This document shows positions 1 to 8,193 of a DNA stretch of 20,174 bases, piece after piece. Origin of the DNA: CAWBXL01 sp963837365 (GTDB lineage Bacteria; Acidobacteriota; Terriglobia; Terriglobales; Acidobacteriaceae); NCBI GenBank assembly GCA_963837365.1, contig CAWIMW010000009.1, positions 1 through 20,174 of the forward strand, in the 5' to 3' direction. The stretch's first letter is position 1, and each line of letters begins with the position of its first letter. A program made the position numbers and the translations under genes. The notes under the pieces were generated by a model. The model was not told the DNA's origin and ran no database searches. It was given only the letters and a program-made list of their open reading frames with translations.

Positions 1-1082
1 ACTTGCAGTGGACCTATTCAAAAAAACCCTTGTGCGAGTTCGCCGGCATGTCGGATTATTGTCATCCCCGCTACTACAAGGGCCTACCGAATCAGTTGTT
101 CCTAAACAACGGAGATGGGACCTTTCGCGATGCCTCCAAACAGTGGGGCCTTCGTGATCACGTCGGCAAGGCGATGGGTGTCGGATTGGCTGACTACGAT
201 AATGATGGCCGTCCTGACCTCTTTGTGACCAACGACGCTTCCTATAACTCCCTTTTTCACAATCTAGGCGACCATTTTGAGGAAGTCGCGTTTGAGGCGG
301 GAGTTGCTCTCCCCGAGGACGGCGCGTTTATCTCAGGAATGGGCCTGGACTTTCGTGACTACGACAATGACGGATATCCCGACATTGCATTTGTGGCGCT
401 ACCCAATCAGACATTCCCGATATTTCAGAATACCGGCAAGGGAACTTTCAAAGAGGTCACAAGTCCAAGTGGAATGCGGCAAGTGAGCCTGGTCATGTCA
501 GGGTTTGGCGTGGCCTTTTACGACTTCGACAATGACGGCTGGAAAGACTTGTTCGTAAGTGGCGGACATGTACAAGCCCATTCCATGCCCGGCCAACCCG
601 TGGCTTACTACAACACGGTCTTCCACAATCTGGGCAGCAGCGGCAAGTGGCTGCCTTTCACAGAAGAAGCCGGCTTTGAGGCTGCCCCAAAGGGACGCCA
701 CCGCGGCTGTGCTTTTGGTGACTTCGACGGTGATGGGCGCATCGATATTGTGGTTTTGGCGATTGGTAGCGATGCGGAAATTTGGATGAATCGGTCTCCA
801 GGTCCCAGTCATTGGCTCGACGTGGCTCTGCGGGGCACCAAAAGCAACCGCGACGGCATCGGCGCAAGGATCAAGGTAGTCAGCAAGACAGTGGGCCCAC
901 AGTACAATCACATGACCACGAGCGCGGGTTATGCCTCGTCCAGCTACGGGCCGGTCCATTTCGGTCTGGGTTCGGATACGCAGGCTGACTTGCTCGAGAT
1001 ACGCTGGCCATCCGGCATTGTACAGAAGCTAGAAAATGTCCCGGTTGATCAAGTCCTTACCGTCACTGAACCTGCACGCTAG
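1..1082 (+). CDS. FG-GAP/VCBS repeat protein with C-terminal ASPIC/UnbV domain (CRTAC1 family), 5' truncated
   Basis: The open frame runs in from the window edge, so the N-terminus (signal peptide and first repeats) is missing. The first possible in-window start, a TTG at 3, is not meaningful. At least four FG-GAP/VCBS repeats carry Ca-binding loops of DxDxDG type: DYDNDGRPD, DYDNDGYPD, DFDNDGWKD and DFDGDGRID. Each follows a segment of LF.N.GDGTF or similar. The last 90 or so residues fit the ASPIC/UnbV domain: HWLDVALRGTKSNRDGIGAR, then an HFGLG and an EIRWPSG motif, the usual end of CRTAC1-like proteins. Such proteins are normally exported beta-propellers of unknown ligand, and they are very numerous in Acidobacteriota. 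The stop at 1080-1082 is followed by 157 noncoding bases, so the gene is probably not cotranscribed with the next one. Family assignment is firm; biological role is unknown. Confidence 0.93.
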   Translation, partial: LQWTYSKKPLCEFAGMSDYCHPRYYKGLPNQLFLNNGDGTFRDASKQWGLRDHVGKAMGVGLADYDNDGRPDLFVTNDASYNSLFHNLGDHFEEVAFEAGVALPEDGAFISGMGLDFRDYDNDGYPDIAFVALPNQTFPIFQNTGKGTFKEVTSPSGMRQVSLVMSGFGVAFYDFDNDGWKDLFVSGGHVQAHSMPGQPVAYYNTVFHNLGSSGKWLPFTEEAGFEAAPKGRHRGCAFGDFDGDGRIDIVVLAIGSDAEIWMNRSPGPSHWLDVALRGTKSNRDGIGARIKVVSKTVGPQYNHMTTSAGYASSSYGPVHFGLGSDTQADLLEIRWPSGIVQKLENVPVDQVLTVTEPAR

Positions 1083-1224
1083 TCAGTGGAATAAGGGAGT
1101 GCTTGCGCCCAGAACGGTCTATGGATAGGGCCATGTGGTCCTTTTCGCCGTTCTAGCGATTCGCAAAATCAATAACTTCGCGCTGTCAACACGCCGAATC
1201 GTCCGACTCCTGCCGCCTCCACCA

Positions 1225-1230
1225 TATAAT
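1225..1230 (+). promoter_or_regulatory. Perfect -10 box (TATAAT) placed for a leaderless transcript
   Basis: TATAAT ends 9 bases before the ATG at 1240, so transcription would begin at or within a few bases of the start codon. No Shine-Dalgarno sequence lies in front of that ATG, which agrees with a leaderless mRNA. No good -35 box is seen 16-18 bases upstream. Confidence 0.5.
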
Positions 1231-1239
1231 CCACTCACA

Positions 1240-2112
1240 ATGAAAGTTCATCTGCTCGATGGGACCTATGAACTATTTCGCCACTATTTCGCCGTCCCGT
1301 CCGCCAGCGATGTAACGGGCCAGGAAATCGCCGCGGTGCGCGGGGTCCTCAATTCTGTCTTGTCCATGATCGAAGATGGCGTGACCCATTTGGGGGTCGC
1401 GACGGACCATGTTGTGGAATCATTCCGCAACGATCTTTATCCCGGGTACAAAACCAGCGAAGGCGTTGCGCCGGAGTTGCTTTCACAATTCCCTGTTCTG
1501 GAGGAAGGTCTTCAAGCAATGGGTGTGGCCGTCTGGCCGATGGTGGAGTTTGAGGCGGATGACGCGCTCGCGTCCGGGGCTACGAAAGCTTCACTGGACA
1601 AGCGGGTGGAACAAGTATTGATCTGTACACCCGATAAAGATCTTGCTCAGACAGTGATGGGATCACGAATCGTGCAGCTCGACCGCAGAAGAAATATTCT
1701 GCGCGATGAAGCGGGAGTGGTTGCGAAGTTCGGCGTTCTGCCACAATCCATCCCCGATTATTTGGCCGTGGTTGGCGACAGCGCCGATGGCTACCCGGGA
1801 ATATCCGGATGGGGAGAAAAGGCTGCCGGCGCGGTGTTCTCGCAGTATCCGCATCTTGAGGACATTCCTAAAGAGTGGCAGATGTGGGCACCATCGATCA
1901 AGCGGGCACGCCCACTTTCGCAATCGCTATTTGCAGCCTGGGATGAAGCGCTACTATTTCGTACTCTTTCGACCTTACGCACCGATGCACCTGTTTTCGA
2001 CGAGGTTCAAGATCTACAGTGGCGGGGACCATGTTTGGAGTTTGAGAGATATTGCCGACGTTTACAATCGGACACCTTGCTGAAGCGAGCCTCAACGGCA
2101 ACACCCAAATAA
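1240..2112 (+). CDS. Stand-alone 5'-3' exonuclease / flap endonuclease (PIN-like plus H3TH domains)
   Basis: The 290-residue protein matches the 5'-3' exonuclease domain of DNA polymerase I without the polymerase, as in E. coli ExoIX/Xni. Metal-binding acidic residues are visible in order: D7 (LLDGTY), D56, E105-A-D107-D108 (FEADDALA), D132/D134 (CTPDKDLAQ) and D180/D183 (VGDSADGYPG). The arginine/tyrosine stretch SFRNDLYPGYKTSE (61-74) is typical of the N-terminal nuclease domain, and GISGWGEKAA (187-196) is the DNA-binding helix-three-turn-helix. The family cleaves 5' flaps and RNA primers during replication and repair. The ATG at 1240 is preferred over the upstream in-frame GTG at 1135, because homology begins at MKVHLLDGTY and a TATAAT lies just upstream. 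It stands alone, with noncoding DNA on both sides. The usual glycine and aromatic positions look intact, so an active enzyme is likely. Confidence 0.92.
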   Translation: MKVHLLDGTYELFRHYFAVPSASDVTGQEIAAVRGVLNSVLSMIEDGVTHLGVATDHVVESFRNDLYPGYKTSEGVAPELLSQFPVLEEGLQAMGVAVWPMVEFEADDALASGATKASLDKRVEQVLICTPDKDLAQTVMGSRIVQLDRRRNILRDEAGVVAKFGVLPQSIPDYLAVVGDSADGYPGISGWGEKAAGAVFSQYPHLEDIPKEWQMWAPSIKRARPLSQSLFAAWDEALLFRTLSTLRTDAPVFDEVQDLQWRGPCLEFERYCRRLQSDTLLKRASTATPK

Positions 2113-2203
2113 TGGCAGGGCTTATCTTATATGGGAACCTTCAGGGACAGACAACGTTGGAGCATTCTAGGAATTGGCACTGTTGGCCAAGGTAATCGGA
2201 ACT

Positions 2204-2225
2204 TGGTTACTTCCCAAAGTAACCA
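2204..2225. repeat. Perfect 9-bp inverted repeat, 4-base loop
   Basis: TGGTTACTT, CCCA, AAGTAACCA form a perfect hairpin in the 206-base gap between the exonuclease and PilZ genes. No T-run follows on either strand, so it is not a standard intrinsic terminator. It lies about 95 bases upstream of the PilZ start and could be an operator, an RNA hairpin in the leader, or a factor-assisted terminator. The rest of the gap shows nothing recognisable. Confidence 0.5.
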
Positions 2226-2318
2226 TAGTCATCTTGTCGGGTCGACGATCCTGGTTCACTCTTGTGAAGCAGGGTGCTGCCCGCAAATCCAGGGGTGCGC
2301 CCGGAGTCCCTATCCGTC

Positions 2319-2987
2319 ATGAGCGCAGCCAAGACATTAGCTACCGGTGCAGATTGGACCCAGTTGTTGGCCGACCCTGATTTGGTCAGCCATCTGGGAA
2401 AGTTGTTGAGAGTCTGCCGTGAAGCCACTCCTGATAATCGCGAAAAGGCGTTATTTGAGGCTATCCGCGAGATTAAGCAGGGTGCCTCCTCGAAATCCAA
2501 GAAGGATGAGGGCAGCGTTGCTGTGGCTGAAGAGCCGGCTGAACAACCTACGTCTATGGCGACCGAAACTGCGCCACCATTTGAGCCAGATATCTTCACC
2601 CCGTCCTGGGGGCAGGACCGGCGGGTGTATCCGCGAATGAAGTGTTTTGTCGCGGTCGAAGTTCGGGTCGAAGGCTCGGATGCACCCATCTGGGGCAATC
2701 TATCGAACACCAGCCTGGGTGGATGTTTGGTCACGACTTCCACAATGGTGGACCCCGGCAGGAAAATCGAAATTGGATTGTGGGTGGCGAATGGCAAGCT
2801 GTGGGTAAAAGGCGTCATCCTTAATGGAGTGGTCACTGGCATCAAGCCCAGCGAAGGCATTCGCATTAAGTTCGCCGATATGGAACCGGGCGAACGCGAG
2901 ACGCTTCGCCACTTCCTCAAATTTGTAGAAAGCACCACCAAGAGTTATCACCAGACCAATGGATACCTGGCGCAGATGAAGCGCTAA
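2319..2987 (+). CDS. PilZ-domain protein (c-di-GMP receptor), single PilZ
   Basis: A 222-residue cytoplasmic protein. Residues 1-55 form a helical N-terminal segment of unknown function, 56-98 are a low-complexity Ser/Lys/Glu/Pro linker, and about 99-205 are a PilZ domain. The c-di-GMP signature is visible as RRVYPR (101-106, the RxxxR loop) and NTSLGG (130-135, the D/NxSxxG motif). PilZ domains bind c-di-GMP and usually control motility, exopolysaccharide or transcription; the target here is unknown. The ATG at 2319 is chosen because GGAG lies at 2302-2305 (a rather long spacing); an in-frame GTG at 2274 would add 15 residues that look untranslated. The domain resembles the second PilZ of the protein at 13606-14298 (both have APIWG.., the SxGG motif and GIWI/GLWV), so the two are probably paralogues. 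Confidence 0.88.
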   Translation: MSAAKTLATGADWTQLLADPDLVSHLGKLLRVCREATPDNREKALFEAIREIKQGASSKSKKDEGSVAVAEEPAEQPTSMATETAPPFEPDIFTPSWGQDRRVYPRMKCFVAVEVRVEGSDAPIWGNLSNTSLGGCLVTTSTMVDPGRKIEIGLWVANGKLWVKGVILNGVVTGIKPSEGIRIKFADMEPGERETLRHFLKFVESTTKSYHQTNGYLAQMKR

Positions 2988-3036
2988 GCCGCACAAGATT
3001 TCACAAAACTTAGGATTTCCACATTTCCTGCGTGCG

Positions 3037-3065
3037 TTGGACATGTCTGTCCATCCCATTAAATT
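3037..3065 (+). promoter_or_regulatory. Possible sigma-70 promoter of the pentose-phosphate operon with overlapping inverted repeat
   Basis: TTGGAC (3037-3042), a 17-base spacer and TAAATT (3060-3065) make a weak promoter about 80 bases upstream of the transketolase start. GGACA-TGTC-TGTCC (3039-3052), a 5-bp inverted repeat, covers the -35 box and spacer, a usual place for a repressor operator. Both are pattern matches only. Confidence 0.3.
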
Positions 3066-3143
3066 CACATCCCTCAAAGGCGCGTGTCTTCAGAACTTGG
3101 TAAACTGCCAGGATAGCGACCATTCTGAAGGAGACAGCCTCTT

Positions 3144-5237
3144 ATGGCGGTAAGCGAACAGACGCTGACCAGCAAGCAGATTGAAACCCTGTGCATCAAC
3201 ACCATCCGCACTTTGTCCATTGATGGGGTACAGAAAGCGAATTCCGGGCACCCCGGCGCCCCGATGGGGCTGGCGCCGACGGCATACACCCTATACCAAC
3301 GGTTCATGCGCTACGACCCCAAGGGTCCGCTTTGGCCTAACCGAGACCGCTTTGTGCTTTCGGCGGGACATGCTTCGATGCTGCTGTACTCCGTCCTTTA
3401 TTTGATCGGGGTGAAGGCTGTGGATGCGGCGGAAGAGAAGGTCCTCGACCAGCCTGCGGTGTCACTCGATGACATCAAGCAGTTCCGTCAACTGGACAGC
3501 AAGACGCCCGGGCATCCGGAGTACAGAATCACCGCCGGTGTCGAGACTACGACTGGCCCTTTGGGCCAGGGAGTAGGGACCAGCGTCGGTATGGCGATCG
3601 CTGGGCAATGGTTGGCCGCTCGCTATAACAAGCCTGGATACCAGGTTTTTGACTACAACGTTTACGCCATCTGCTCTGATGGCGACATGATGGAAGGTAT
3701 CGGCAGCGAAGCTGCTTCGCTCGCGGGACATTTGAAATTATCCAATCTCTGCTGGCTCTACGACAACAATCGAATCACCCTCGATGGCCCGGCGGACTGG
3801 TCCTATGGCGAGGACACGGAAGCCCGCTTCAAGGCTTACGGGTGGAATGTCGCGCATGTGACGGACGCCAATGACGTTGAGATGCTTTCAAAGGCGCTCA
3901 ACTCTTTTCAGCACACCAATGACCGCCCCACTCTGATCATCGTGAACAGTCACATTGGATACGGATCTCCTAACAAGCAGGACAAGAATGCGTCGCACGG
4001 TGAACCGCTGGGTGCAGAGGAAGTAAAACTCACCAAAAGAAACTACGGTTGGCCGGAAGATGCCCAGTTCCTGGTTCCGGATGGCGTGCTTGAGCACTTC
4101 CAGGATGGAATCGGAAAGCGCGGCGCTGGTTTGCACCAGGCTTGGGAAAAGATGTTTGGAGAGTATGCCAAGGCGTTTCCAGCCCTGGCTGATCAACTGA
4201 AACGAATGCAGCAGCATAAACTTCCCGATGGATGGGACAAGAACTTGCCGGTGTTCCCTGCCGATGCCAAAGGCGTCGCCACTCGCGAAAGTGGAGGCAA
4301 AGTCCTCAATGCGATTGCACAGAACGTGCCCTGGCTAATCGGCGGCTCAGCGGACCTGGCGACATCCAACAAGACTACGTTGAAGTTCGACGGCGCGGAC
4401 GGTGATTTCAAGCCCGGCAACTTCGGCGGGCGCAACTTTCATTTCGGCGTCCGCGAACATGCCATGGCGGCTGCCGTAAACGGAATGACTCTCTCCAACG
4501 TCCGCGCCTTCGGCGCGACGTTTTTCAACTTTGTGGATTATATGAAGCCGAGCGTGCGACTGGCTGCCATCATGGAAATTCCAGTCATCTACGTTTATAC
4601 GCATGATTCGATCGGTTTGGGCGAAGACGGCCCTACCCACCAACCCATTGAACAACTGGCAATGCTGCGGGCCATGCCGGGATTTGCTTTATTCCGGCCC
4701 GGAGATGCCAATGAAGTAGTAGAAGCGTGGAAAGTGGTCATGCAGCTCACGAAAGAGCCGGCCGCACTTGTGCTCTCGCGACAAGCGATGCCCACTCTGG
4801 ACCGCACAAAATATGCTTCAGCGGCAGGAGTTGCAAAAGGCGCCTATGTTCTCGCCGACGCGTCCGATGGCAAGCCGGAAGTGATTTTAATCGGAACTGG
4901 AAGCGAGGTGTCCCTGTGCGTAGCTGCTTACGAGCAGTTAACCAAAGAAGGGGTGAAGGCGCGAGTCGTCAGCATGCCGTCATGGGATTTGTTCGAGAAG
5001 CAGAGCGAAAGCTATCAGAATGAAGTCCTTCCACCCGCTGTGGGTGCTCGGGTAGCGGTGGAACAGGGTTCCGCCTTCGGTTGGCCCCGTTATACCGGGC
5101 CGACGGGTAGCATCGTGGCCATGAGGACGTTTGGCGCTTCCGCTCCTATCAAGGATTTGCAGAAGAAATTCGGATTTACAGTAGAAAATGTAGTGGCGGC
5201 TGCACGCCAAACCATGCAGCGCCAGCCAAAGAAATGA
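3144..5237 (+). CDS. tkt: Transketolase
   Basis: A full-length transketolase (697 residues; family 650-700) that moves two-carbon units from ketose to aldose phosphates with thiamine diphosphate and a divalent metal. Conserved blocks are clear: NSGHPGAPMGLAPTAYTLY near residue 32, a TGPLGQG loop, the ThDP/metal motif SDGDMMEG (GDGxxxEG type), the catalytic VREHAMAAA with E438, the pyrimidine domain, and the C-terminal domain ending in a KFGFT segment. AAGGAG at 3128-3133 is a good ribosome site 10 bases before the ATG. It is the first gene of a six-gene pentose-phosphate set; the tal start follows after 44 bases. The frame is uninterrupted over 2.1 kb, a useful contrast with the broken frames of pgi and zwf downstream. 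Confidence 0.98.
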   Translation: MAVSEQTLTSKQIETLCINTIRTLSIDGVQKANSGHPGAPMGLAPTAYTLYQRFMRYDPKGPLWPNRDRFVLSAGHASMLLYSVLYLIGVKAVDAAEEKVLDQPAVSLDDIKQFRQLDSKTPGHPEYRITAGVETTTGPLGQGVGTSVGMAIAGQWLAARYNKPGYQVFDYNVYAICSDGDMMEGIGSEAASLAGHLKLSNLCWLYDNNRITLDGPADWSYGEDTEARFKAYGWNVAHVTDANDVEMLSKALNSFQHTNDRPTLIIVNSHIGYGSPNKQDKNASHGEPLGAEEVKLTKRNYGWPEDAQFLVPDGVLEHFQDGIGKRGAGLHQAWEKMFGEYAKAFPALADQLKRMQQHKLPDGWDKNLPVFPADAKGVATRESGGKVLNAIAQNVPWLIGGSADLATSNKTTLKFDGADGDFKPGNFGGRNFHFGVREHAMAAAVNGMTLSNVRAFGATFFNFVDYMKPSVRLAAIMEIPVIYVYTHDSIGLGEDGPTHQPIEQLAMLRAMPGFALFRPGDANEVVEAWKVVMQLTKEPAALVLSRQAMPTLDRTKYASAAGVAKGAYVLADASDGKPEVILIGTGSEVSLCVAAYEQLTKEGVKARVVSMPSWDLFEKQSESYQNEVLPPAVGARVAVEQGSAFGWPRYTGPTGSIVAMRTFGASAPIKDLQKKFGFTVENVVAAARQTMQRQPKK

Positions 5238-5281
5238 AACGTAGGCTAACCTCAATGCATCACAAACGTAGGAGGCGGTGA

Positions 5282-6433
5282 ATGAATCCAGTGGAAGTCC
5301 TTGAGACTGCGAAGGCAACCAATCCATTAAAAGATCTGCTGAAATTTGGCCAGTCGGTGTGGCTGGACTATATCCGCCGCGACCTGTTTACCAGCGGCGA
5401 ACTGAAGCGCCTGATCGCTGAAGACGGCCTGCGGGGAATGACCTCGAATCCCGCCATCTTTGAAAAAGCCATTTCCGATAGCAAGCTCTACGACGATGTG
5501 CTGCACTCGCTGGCCGGCAAAAACCTGAGCGCAACCGCTAAATTTGAATCCCTCGCCATTCGCGACATCCAGGATGCCGCCGACGCTCTGCGGCCGGTGT
5601 ATGAAAGCAGCCAGGGGCGCGACGGATACGTGAGCCTGGAAGTTTCTCCTTACCTCGCACGCGACACCAAGGCAACCCTCGAAGAAGCACGCAGGCTATG
5701 GAAAGCAGTCGGCAAGCCGAACGTGATGATTAAAGTCCCCGGCACGGTCGAGGGCATTCCGGCATTTCAGCAACTAACCAGCGAGGGCATCAACATCAAC
5801 GTGACGCTCCTGTTCTCGCAGCAGGTGTACGAACAAGTGGCCGAGGCTTACGTCGCAGGACTGGAGCAGCTCGCGGCGCGCGGAGGCGATGTCAGTGAGA
5901 TTGCCAGCGTGGCCAGCTTCTTCATCAGCCGCATTGATTCGGCGATCGACAAGATTGTGGAAGCACATTTGAAGGCTTCGAAAGACTCTTCCGAGCAGTC
6001 GCTGCTGAAGAGCGTCCAGGGTAAAGTCGCCATCGCCAACGGAAAGCTGGCTTACCAAAGCTATCTGGAAATCTTTGGCACCGACCGCTGGAAGAAACTT
6101 GCCGCCAAGGGCGCGAAGACGCAGCGCGTGCTCTGGGCCAGCACCAGCACAAAAAACCCTGCCTACAGCGATGTCATGTACGTAGAAGAATTAGTCGGAC
6201 CGGACACGGTAAATACCATTCCTCCTGCGACATTCGACGCTTATCGTGATCATGGACATCCACGGCAAACGCTGACGGAAAATATCGATCAAGCCAAACA
6301 AGTAATGGACACTCTGCCCAAGCTTGGCATTTCCATGAAAGAAGTCACCGATAAACTGACAGACGACGGCGTCAAGCTCTTCTCCGAGGCGTTTGACAAG
6401 CTGTTGCAAGCGATTGAGAAGAATGCCAAGTGA
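5282..6433 (+). CDS. tal: Transaldolase
   Basis: A 383-residue transaldolase of the longer, TalB-distant type found alone or fused to phosphoglucose isomerase. It transfers dihydroxyacetone from sedoheptulose-7-P to glyceraldehyde-3-P. The motifs are SVWLDYIRRDL (25-35), GMTSNPAIFEKAI (52-64), and NVMIKVPGT (147-155), with K151 as the Schiff-base lysine. ININVTLLFS and ASVASFFISR follow, then RVLWASTSTKNPAYSD. A strong Shine-Dalgarno AGGAGG (5270-5275) precedes the ATG. The stop overlaps the pgi ATG at 6423 by 11 bases, and pgi has no obvious ribosome site. Because the two enzymes are often one fused protein, and the frame change here equals one extra base, the stop may be a sequence error inside a bifunctional tal-pgi gene. 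Confidence 0.96.
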   Translation: MNPVEVLETAKATNPLKDLLKFGQSVWLDYIRRDLFTSGELKRLIAEDGLRGMTSNPAIFEKAISDSKLYDDVLHSLAGKNLSATAKFESLAIRDIQDAADALRPVYESSQGRDGYVSLEVSPYLARDTKATLEEARRLWKAVGKPNVMIKVPGTVEGIPAFQQLTSEGININVTLLFSQQVYEQVAEAYVAGLEQLAARGGDVSEIASVASFFISRIDSAIDKIVEAHLKASKDSSEQSLLKSVQGKVAIANGKLAYQSYLEIFGTDRWKKLAAKGAKTQRVLWASTSTKNPAYSDVMYVEELVGPDTVNTIPPATFDAYRDHGHPRQTLTENIDQAKQVMDTLPKLGISMKEVTDKLTDDGVKLFSEAFDKLLQAIEKNAK

Positions 6434-8159
6434 ACTGAATCCTCAAACTTACAAATTACCGGATGGCTTGGCTTCAGCAGTCAAGTCTGCGATCAGCGAG
6501 TGGCAGAGTTCAGGCAAAATCCAGCGCCTATGGAGGGGCGATGCCAGCTTGTGGACAGGGGCCGACGAAGCCCAGTGGCTCGGCTGGCTGGGAATTACCG
6601 ATCAGCAATTAGCTAACTTGTCTGCTTTCCGGCGGGTTGCCGACGACGCCAAAAATGGCGGATTCACCAGCATCCTCCTGCTGGGCATGGGCGGATCGAG
6701 TCTCTGCCCGGAGGTTCTGGAAAAGACCTTCGGGCACATTGCCGGATTCCCCAGACTGCATGTGCTGGATTCCACCGACCCCGCCCAGATCAAATCGTTC
6801 GACCACAAAGTTGATCTAACGAAAACTTTATTTGTGGTCTCAAGCAAATCGGGCAGCACGCTTGAGCCCAACATCTACAAGCAATATTTTTTTCACCGGG
6901 TAAAACAGGCGGTGGGTGCGGATAAAGTTGGCAGCCACTTCATCGCCATCACTGATCCCGGATCTAAAATGCAAAAAGTCGCTGAAGGGGACCACTTCCG
7001 GCATATTTTCTACGGGGTCCCCAGCATTGGCGGGCGCTACTCGGCTCTGTCGAACTTCGGCATGATTCCTGGGTCGCTGATGGGAATAGATACTGCCAAA
7101 TTTCTTGAGCGGACGAAGAGAATGGTGCATGCCAGTTCCGCTAGTGTTCCCGTTGAAAATAACGCAGCAGTGGTTCTGGGACTGATTCTGGGGACTGCTG
7201 CCAAACAAGGACGCGACAAGATCACCATCATCACTTCTCCGGGAATTTATGACCTGGGCGCGTGGTTGGAACAACTGATCGCTGAATCCACGGGCAAAGT
7301 AGGCAAAGGAATCATTCCCGTGGACCGCGAAGCAATAGGCGCGCCTTCGGTGTATGGAACCGACCGGGTTTTCGCCTATTTGCGGCATGAATCATCCGCA
7401 AACAAAGAACAGGACGCGGGAGTCGCTGCTTTGGAGCAGGCGGGCCATCCGGTGGTGCGGATTGCGCTCGACGACATCTACAATCTGGGCCAGGAATTTT
7501 TCCGCTGGGAAATTGCGACCGCAGTGGCTGGCGCTGCTATCGGCATCAACGCCTTCAATCAGCCCGATGTCGAAGCCAGCAAGATCGTGACTCGCGACCT
7601 TACTTCTGCGTACGAAAAGGCAGGTTCCCTGCCCTCCGAAGACCCAGTGGTTACGGATGGAACTTTCAAGCTATTTACCGATCCCAGGAATGCCGACGCA
7701 CTGGCCGGGGATCGCCGGCAGTGACAAAACTCTAAGTGGATATTTGCGTGCCCATCTCGGACGGATTGGCGCAGGCGATTACTTCGCCCTGCTCGGTTAC
7801 ATCGAAATGAACGATGCTCATGAAGTCAGCGTTGCAGAAAATGCGCCATGCGGTACGCGACAAAAAGAAAGTAGCCACTTGTCTGGGTTTTGGGCCGCGC
7901 TTCCTGCATTCCACCGGACAGGCCTACAAAGGCGGGCCAAATAGTGGGGTGTTTTTGCAAGTGACTTGTGATGATGTAGCCGATTTGCCAGTGCCGGAGC
8001 AAAAGTATACCTTCGGAACCGTCAAAGCCGCGCAGGCCCGTGGGGATTTCCAGGTGTTGGCTGACCGGGGACGGCGGGCACTGCGGGTTCATATCGGTGG
8101 GGATTTGCAATCGGGATTGGCGAAGCTTAACGAGTGCTCTACTCCAGGCGCTCAACTAA
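6423..8159 (+). CDS. pgi: Glucose-6-phosphate isomerase, frame broken by three extra bases
   Basis: Interconverts glucose-6-P and fructose-6-P, joining the pentose cycle to glycolysis. The unbroken part (6423-7724, 433 residues) contains LLGMGGSSLCPEVL, the sugar-phosphate loop VSSKSGST, GGRYSALSNFG and WLEQLIAESTGK. Conserved sequence then continues in the next frame (IAGSDKTLSGYLRAHLG, 7711-7824), the next again (MRHAVRD, ATCLGFGPRFLHSTGQAYKG, GVFLQVTCDD, ALRVHIGGD) and back to the first (SALLQALN, stop TAA at 8157-8159). Each change equals one inserted base: in GGGG at 7707-7710, near 7822-7832, and in AA at 8129-8130. Corrected, the protein has about 577 residues and resembles the Pgi half of bifunctional Tal-Pgi proteins. 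Without correction, translation ends at 7724 and loses the C-terminal sugar-isomerase motifs. The start ATG overlaps tal. Sequencing error is the likeliest cause. Confidence 0.9.
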
Positions 8160-8193
8160 GTTCCAGTACAGGACCAACAACTAGGAGCAACAG

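Noticed and set aside
498..959. Long minus-strand open frame under the FG-GAP gene
   Set aside because: It is opposite a clearly conserved coding frame, has no family features and no ribosome site.
2207..2941. 244-codon minus-strand frame opposite the PilZ gene
   Set aside because: The plus frame has exact PilZ motifs; the minus frame is Ser/Thr/Pro-rich as expected for an antisense frame.
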